NCBI RefSeq assembly: GCF_045679555.1
Contig: NC_092100.1
Span: 33,667,106-33,731,105 of the forward strand
Reading direction: 5' to 3'
DNA: 64,000 nt
From: Salvelinus alpinus
Taxonomy: Eukaryota > Chordata > Actinopteri > Salmoniformes > Salmonidae
Positions 60,121-64,000 of this stretch are shown here, piece after piece. The number at the start of each line of letters is the position of its first letter. The first letter of the stretch is position 1. The notes beneath the pieces were generated by a model. The model was not told the origin of the DNA. It searched no databases and worked only from the letters and a program-made list of their open reading frames with translations. Made by a program: the position numbers and the translations under genes.

Positions 60121-62099
60121 CATGTTTGATGTATTTATGCAGGGCTCATCTAAAAAAATAGAACATAGTCTCAATATGACTTCCCAGTTCATTATTATTA
60201 ATATTAGACAGTAGTTGCCTTATTATTCTTGTTTCTATGCATTTTCTTTCTAGGCTTGTTTAAGTTTTTTCATTTGGATACTTGAAAATTAGATGGTGCA
60301 TCTCAAAAGATTTCATTGCACGAAAACCTCAAATAAATAAATAGATTTTTTATATATTTTTTTAAACCTATGATTGTAATAATAGTCGGATATCCCAAAA
60401 AAGTGTATTGCTTTACTGTAGTTCTGCATGTTATCAGTATTGTAACAGCTTCTGACTATAGAAGTAGCCTCTGATTCAATGGTGCACGCATCTTTTCAAA
60501 GTTATAAAACCTGTGGTTAATTCAACTAAAATATATTACCATCCCATACATACCAACTTTGTCAAAATACAGTAAAACTGTTTACCAATGTGATATAATG
60601 TGCAATCAGGAAGTACTGGAAGGTCACGAGAACAACTTGTTACAGAGCGGCCAGTGCTTTGGAATCCTTGGGATGTCCCTACCCTATCCTAAACTTTAAC
60701 CCTAACCTTAGGCCCTACCCTTAGCCTAACCATAACCCTTACTTAAACCTAGTCTCAACCAGAAGTTACGGTTTTCAGGGCAAATGGAAAGAGAGCATGT
60801 GACGTGACTTGTGCTTTTGGACGTTAACAAGGCGACACTCCATATGAACTCCTCCTCCACATTTACTGGATTTTTTTTCTTCACGCCAAAACCAGTATGT
60901 ATGGGGATCTAGATTCAGGCGTTTCTTTTAAGCCTTCTATGTTAGGTTACCCTAACCTTTTTTTAATTTAACCTTTATTTAACTATGCAAGTCAGTTAAG
61001 AACAAATTTGTATTTACAATGGCACTAAACTCATATATAGTTCCATGAAAATGTTTTAACTGGTACCGGGGATCTTCAGATGTGTCTTGTGAGGCTTTTG
61101 GGCATCCTAGAGCAACACAATCATACTTGTGAGAGTCTCCGCTTTCAATAGTGGTTATAATAGTTTGTAGGCCAAACCGTTCTGATGCTACAGACATTTT
61201 TCTGCGATGACAGATTTTGGAGATTCTGGATTTTTTTGTATTATGTTAATTCGATTTCCGTGGTGGCGCAAACATTGTAGTCCAAGGGTTAAATAATGAT
61301 TCTCTCTAAGAAACAACAAATCAATCCCTTTGAAAACCTCATATGTGGCATTGATATGAGTCAGTAAGAAACATTTATTCTAGTTTCAAAATTGTCTACA
61401 AAGTGTAAATAAGATCATTTTTGTCATAAATTCAGTCTTGTTTAGAAAAAGGTTAGTAACCCGAGTGTGTCACAACGAGTCAATTAATAGAACAGCAACT
61501 ACGTATGTGTGTATGTCTTCACAGATACCTACTGTATATGGAGCCAGCATTTGGGAGACTTGCAAAATGTGATAGAGTCCAGACAGACGGGCTTGATGCT
61601 GATGTCTCTGAATGGAGCGAGCCCTTGCACTCAGCAATAGAATTATACAAGACATCTATAACTTGTTATCATATTTTGTTATTATTGAATCAAATGGTAC
61701 TATCAAGGGTGGGGTGGGGGGGTGGTATGTGACACCATACAGGAAGGTATGACGATTGACATGTTTGTTAAGGTGGCACGTCTGGAGGCAGCAAGGTAGC
61801 CCCAGCACCACCAGACAAACAAAAAATATTACTCTTTAAGCTATCTTGCCATAACTGATTTGACAGAGAAATATCAGCTAGATTGGATAGCCAGCTACAG
61901 CCATCACCAAGCTATGCTAGATAGCTGCTGTCAGCTTGGCTAAACACAAAGTCAGTGCAAGCTTTAACCTACACATAGAACTGACCATCTTGAGATGGTG
62001 AGTCAGGAGGGGAGAAGTTCTCAACTTCAAAACTTCGTTCTCGCCATAGCAAAGCTAGCCTAGCTTACCTCGCTGTACTCACTACTGCTTGTTTGTTGT
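60121..62099. other. Intergenic DNA with small repeat remnants
   Basis: A SINE tail remnant on the minus strand lies at about 60,955-61,025 (TTAACCTTTATTTAACTATG). A degenerate CCCTAA-like stretch lies at about 60,690-60,760. A possible acceptor (GTATGTCTTCACAG) near 61,525 precedes a 70-codon open frame with no recognisable product. Confidence 0.5.
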
Positions 62100-62109
62100 G
62101 ATTGCATGG

Positions 62110-62757
62110 CAAAGACATACCCACATCAAATTTCTTAGGATCCCTCAACCTTGATCCATCATCCTCTACATTCTTCACTGCCTCAGCATACGACACCTGT
62201 ACTTCTCTGGCACTGGCCACCTCAACCTGCCTATTTCACACCAGACACTTCTGATCCCCAGTAATATTGGCACCCCTACAGTTGACACGCACAACTTTTT
62301 CACCAAAACAACACATTCCTCTGTCCCATGCCCTCCTGCACACTCCTCACATCTAGGAATATCCCTCCTACACACTGCTATAACATGACCATAAGCATGG
62401 CACCTGAAATACCGTAGTGGGTTCGGCACAAAAGCTCTAACAGGTTACCTGACATATCCTAACACGACTTTGTCAGCCAAAAGGCAGCGATCCACTTTTT
62501 CCAAGAAAGTCACTCCTACTGGGCCAGAATCATTGTTGTCATAACCATTTGGAAAAGACTCGGGGATCTTCACCACACCTGCCATATCACTCATCAACTT
62601 CACTTTCTAAGCTATCGGAGCACACTTTGCACTGTTGGTACTTAGCGCCAATCTTCCTTGACACAATGTTTCCCTTTGCACTCAGCTTCTCTCCTTCTTC
62701 CTTGCTTTCCTATCTCCGCTTCCGACCAAGAAACGGGGTCTCCTCCACTCGCCATCT
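62110..62757 (-). pseudogene. LINE ORF1-type nucleic-acid-binding protein, decayed
   Basis: On the minus strand an ATG at about 62,757 opens MASGGDPVSWSEAEIGKQ, soon closed. Further on FVPNPLRYFRCHAYGHVIAV and CRRDIPRCEECAGGHGTEEC show two CCHC zinc knuckles. The first has lost one Cys (Tyr in its place); the second is intact. This layout is that of gag-like ORF1 proteins of fish non-LTR retrotransposons. No ORF2 follows. Confidence 0.7.
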
Positions 62758-62869
62758 TTCCGGGCTGCTTCTCTTTCTTCATAACCGCCTGTCTCCAAAG
62801 ACAATTATCATACATTTCTGACAACATACATGAAAATGTACCATGTCTCCATTTCCTCCTCTTAATGTT

Positions 62870-63445
62870 TTTAACACTGCAAGTCAGTTATGAACAAATT
62901 CTTATTACGGCCCTCCCCGGCCAAACCTGGACGACGCTGGGCCAAATGCACACCGACTTATGGGACTCCCAATCACGACCGGATGTGATGTAGCTTGGAT
63001 TCGAGCAGGGACTGCAGTGATGCCTCTTCAAATCAAATCAAGTTTATTTTATATAGCCCTTCGTACATCAGCTAATATCTCGAAGTGCTGTACAGAAACC
63101 CAGCCTAAAACCCCAAACAGCAAGCAATGCAGGTGTAGAAGCACGGTGGCTAGGAAAAACTCCCTAGAAAGGCCAAAACCTAGGAAGAAACCTAGAGAGG
63201 AACCAGGCTATGAGGGGTGGCCAGTCCTCTTCTGGCTGTGCCGGGTGGAGATTATAACAGAACATGGCCAAGATGTTCAAAATGTTCATAAGTGACAAGC
63301 ATGGTCAAATAATAATCAGGAATAAATGTCAGTTGGCTTTTCATAGCCGATCATTAAGAGTTGAAAACAGCAGGTCTGGGACAGGTTGCACTGAGATGCA
63401 CTGAGATGCAGTGCCTAAGACCACTGCACGACTCGGGAGCCCTAT
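62870..63445 (-). mobile_element. tRNA-derived SINE (GGGCTCCCGA type), split by an L2 3' end
   Basis: On the minus strand the head is GGGCTCCCGAGTCGTGCAGT (63,425-63,445), and the body continues after the insertion with the B box and GGCCCAGCGTCGTCCAGG to the tail CATAACTGACTTGC. Confidence 0.85.
63029..63400 (-). mobile_element. L2-type LINE 3' UTR end inserted in the SINE
   Basis: It starts AATCAAATCAAGTTTATTTT, the inverted L2 tail, and continues with conserved blocks (TATAGCCCTTCGTACATCAG, GAACCAGGCTATGAGGGGTG). I recognise this as the distal 3' UTR of the L2 family at 5885-10,735. It is 5' truncated. Confidence 0.8.
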
Positions 63446-63830
63446 TTCCGCCATCCTCGCAGATAACCCTCGTTTCAACACAGTACAATTAATCTTCTGT
63501 TAGCTAACTTGACAAAGCCATCCAGCTAGCCAGCCGCCATAATACCTCCAATCGAACAGTGGAATCATATTGGTATAATTGAATTGTATGGGTTGCCTAT
63601 CATTTCATCTACAATATTCATCCAGCAGAGGTCGCTCTAGGCCCACTCAAGTTCTACAAATGCATTCATATTTTATTCCAGCAGGTGGGGTTGATAGAAC
63701 ACAGTGTCAAATGATTTTCCAAAGATCTACAACTGTATAAAAACCAGACTAAGGAGATAACATCTTTCTTGGGCCACATTTATGCAATGTGATTAATTAT
63801 ATATTGCCTATTGGGTGACATCTATACTTA
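63446..63830. other. Intergenic DNA, nothing recognised
   Basis: No gene or repeat was identified. Confidence 0.5.
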
Positions 63831-63836
63831 AATAAG

Positions 63837-64000
63837 GGGTGGCAGGTAGTCTAATGGTTAAAGGGTTGGGCCAGTAACCAAAAGGTTGCTAGATCGAATC
63901 CCCGAGCTGACAAGGTAAAAATCTGTCGTTCTGCACCCTGAACAAGGCAGTTAACCCACTGTTCCTGGCCGTCATTGTAAAAAAGAATTTGTTCTAAACT
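63837..64000 (+). mobile_element. HpaI-type SINE, cut by the window end
   Basis: Head GGGGTGGCAGGTAGTCTAAT, B box TAGATCGAATC, the GTTAAC site in GGCAGTTAACCCACTG, and the start of the tail (GAATTTGTTCTAAACT) at the last base. Confidence 0.93.

Noticed and set aside
60690..60760. CCCTAA-like stretch as an interstitial telomere
   Set aside because: The units are irregular (CCCTAACCTTAGG, CCCTACCCTTAGCC) and short; such degenerate text is common in fish intergenic DNA.
61519..61732. Possible exon after a CAG acceptor near 61,525 on the plus strand
   Set aside because: Weak acceptor, no donor, and a peptide with no recognisable family; not enough to call a gene.
62549..62821. Plus-strand open frame of 90 codons
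   Set aside because: Shadow of the LINE ORF1 remnant on the minus strand.

Overview
The window looks like a piece of salmonid fish genome (Salmo, Oncorhynchus or Salvelinus type). The evidence is the repeat content: HpaI-type tRNA-derived SINEs, many Tc1/mariner families with TA-flanked ends, L2-type LINEs ending in the AATCAAATCAA-type tail, gypsy LTR retrotransposons, and TTAA-flanked and 8-bp-TSD hAT elements. No bacterial operons, RNA genes or CRISPR arrays were seen. Identification is by recognition of families and by target-site duplications (TSDs) read directly; no database search was possible.

Only one host protein-coding gene is convincing: an intact single-exon ankrd34c (ankyrin repeat domain 34C) on the + strand at about 53.55-55.12 kb. 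It sits in the largest transposon-poor stretch (about 50.5-55.9 kb). A short candidate 5' non-coding exon lies about 1.3 kb upstream. A candidate last coding exon of an unidentified convergent gene lies at about 57.6-57.7 kb on the minus strand.

Layout. 1-2.05 kb: hAT-like element X holding an 11-copy 53-bp tandem array. 2.1-5.8 kb: LINE 3' end, palindromic MITE, solo LTR, Tc1. 5.9-10.7 kb: L2 LINE broken by two TTAA elements. 10.7-21.3 kb: a second LINE (A) broken by a Tc1, by a third LINE (B) which itself holds a very young 2,985-bp LTR element, and by a SINE. 22.4-35.7 kb: one hAT-like element X whose two ends carry the same 8-bp TSD 13.3 kb apart. It was filled by a TIR element, a gypsy retrotransposon, a second hAT inside the gypsy LTR, and a Tc1 inside that hAT. 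35.8-43.5 kb: several Tc1 elements and a LINE 3' end. 43.5-46.5 kb: another X copy holding a TTAA element that holds a solo LTR. 46.8-50.5 kb: MITEs, a split SINE, and a foldback split by a hAT MITE. 56-60 kb: three Tc1 elements. 62-64 kb: LINE ORF1 remnant, a SINE split by an L2 3' end, and a final SINE cut by the window edge.

Most interesting item: the LTR element at 13,082-16,066. Its LTRs appear identical over 458 bp, it has a perfect 5-bp TSD and a polypurine tract, but it has no gag or pol. Instead it carries one long proline-rich repetitive ORF whose start codon lies inside the 5' LTR. Its own enzymes are absent, so it must depend on proteins supplied in trans.
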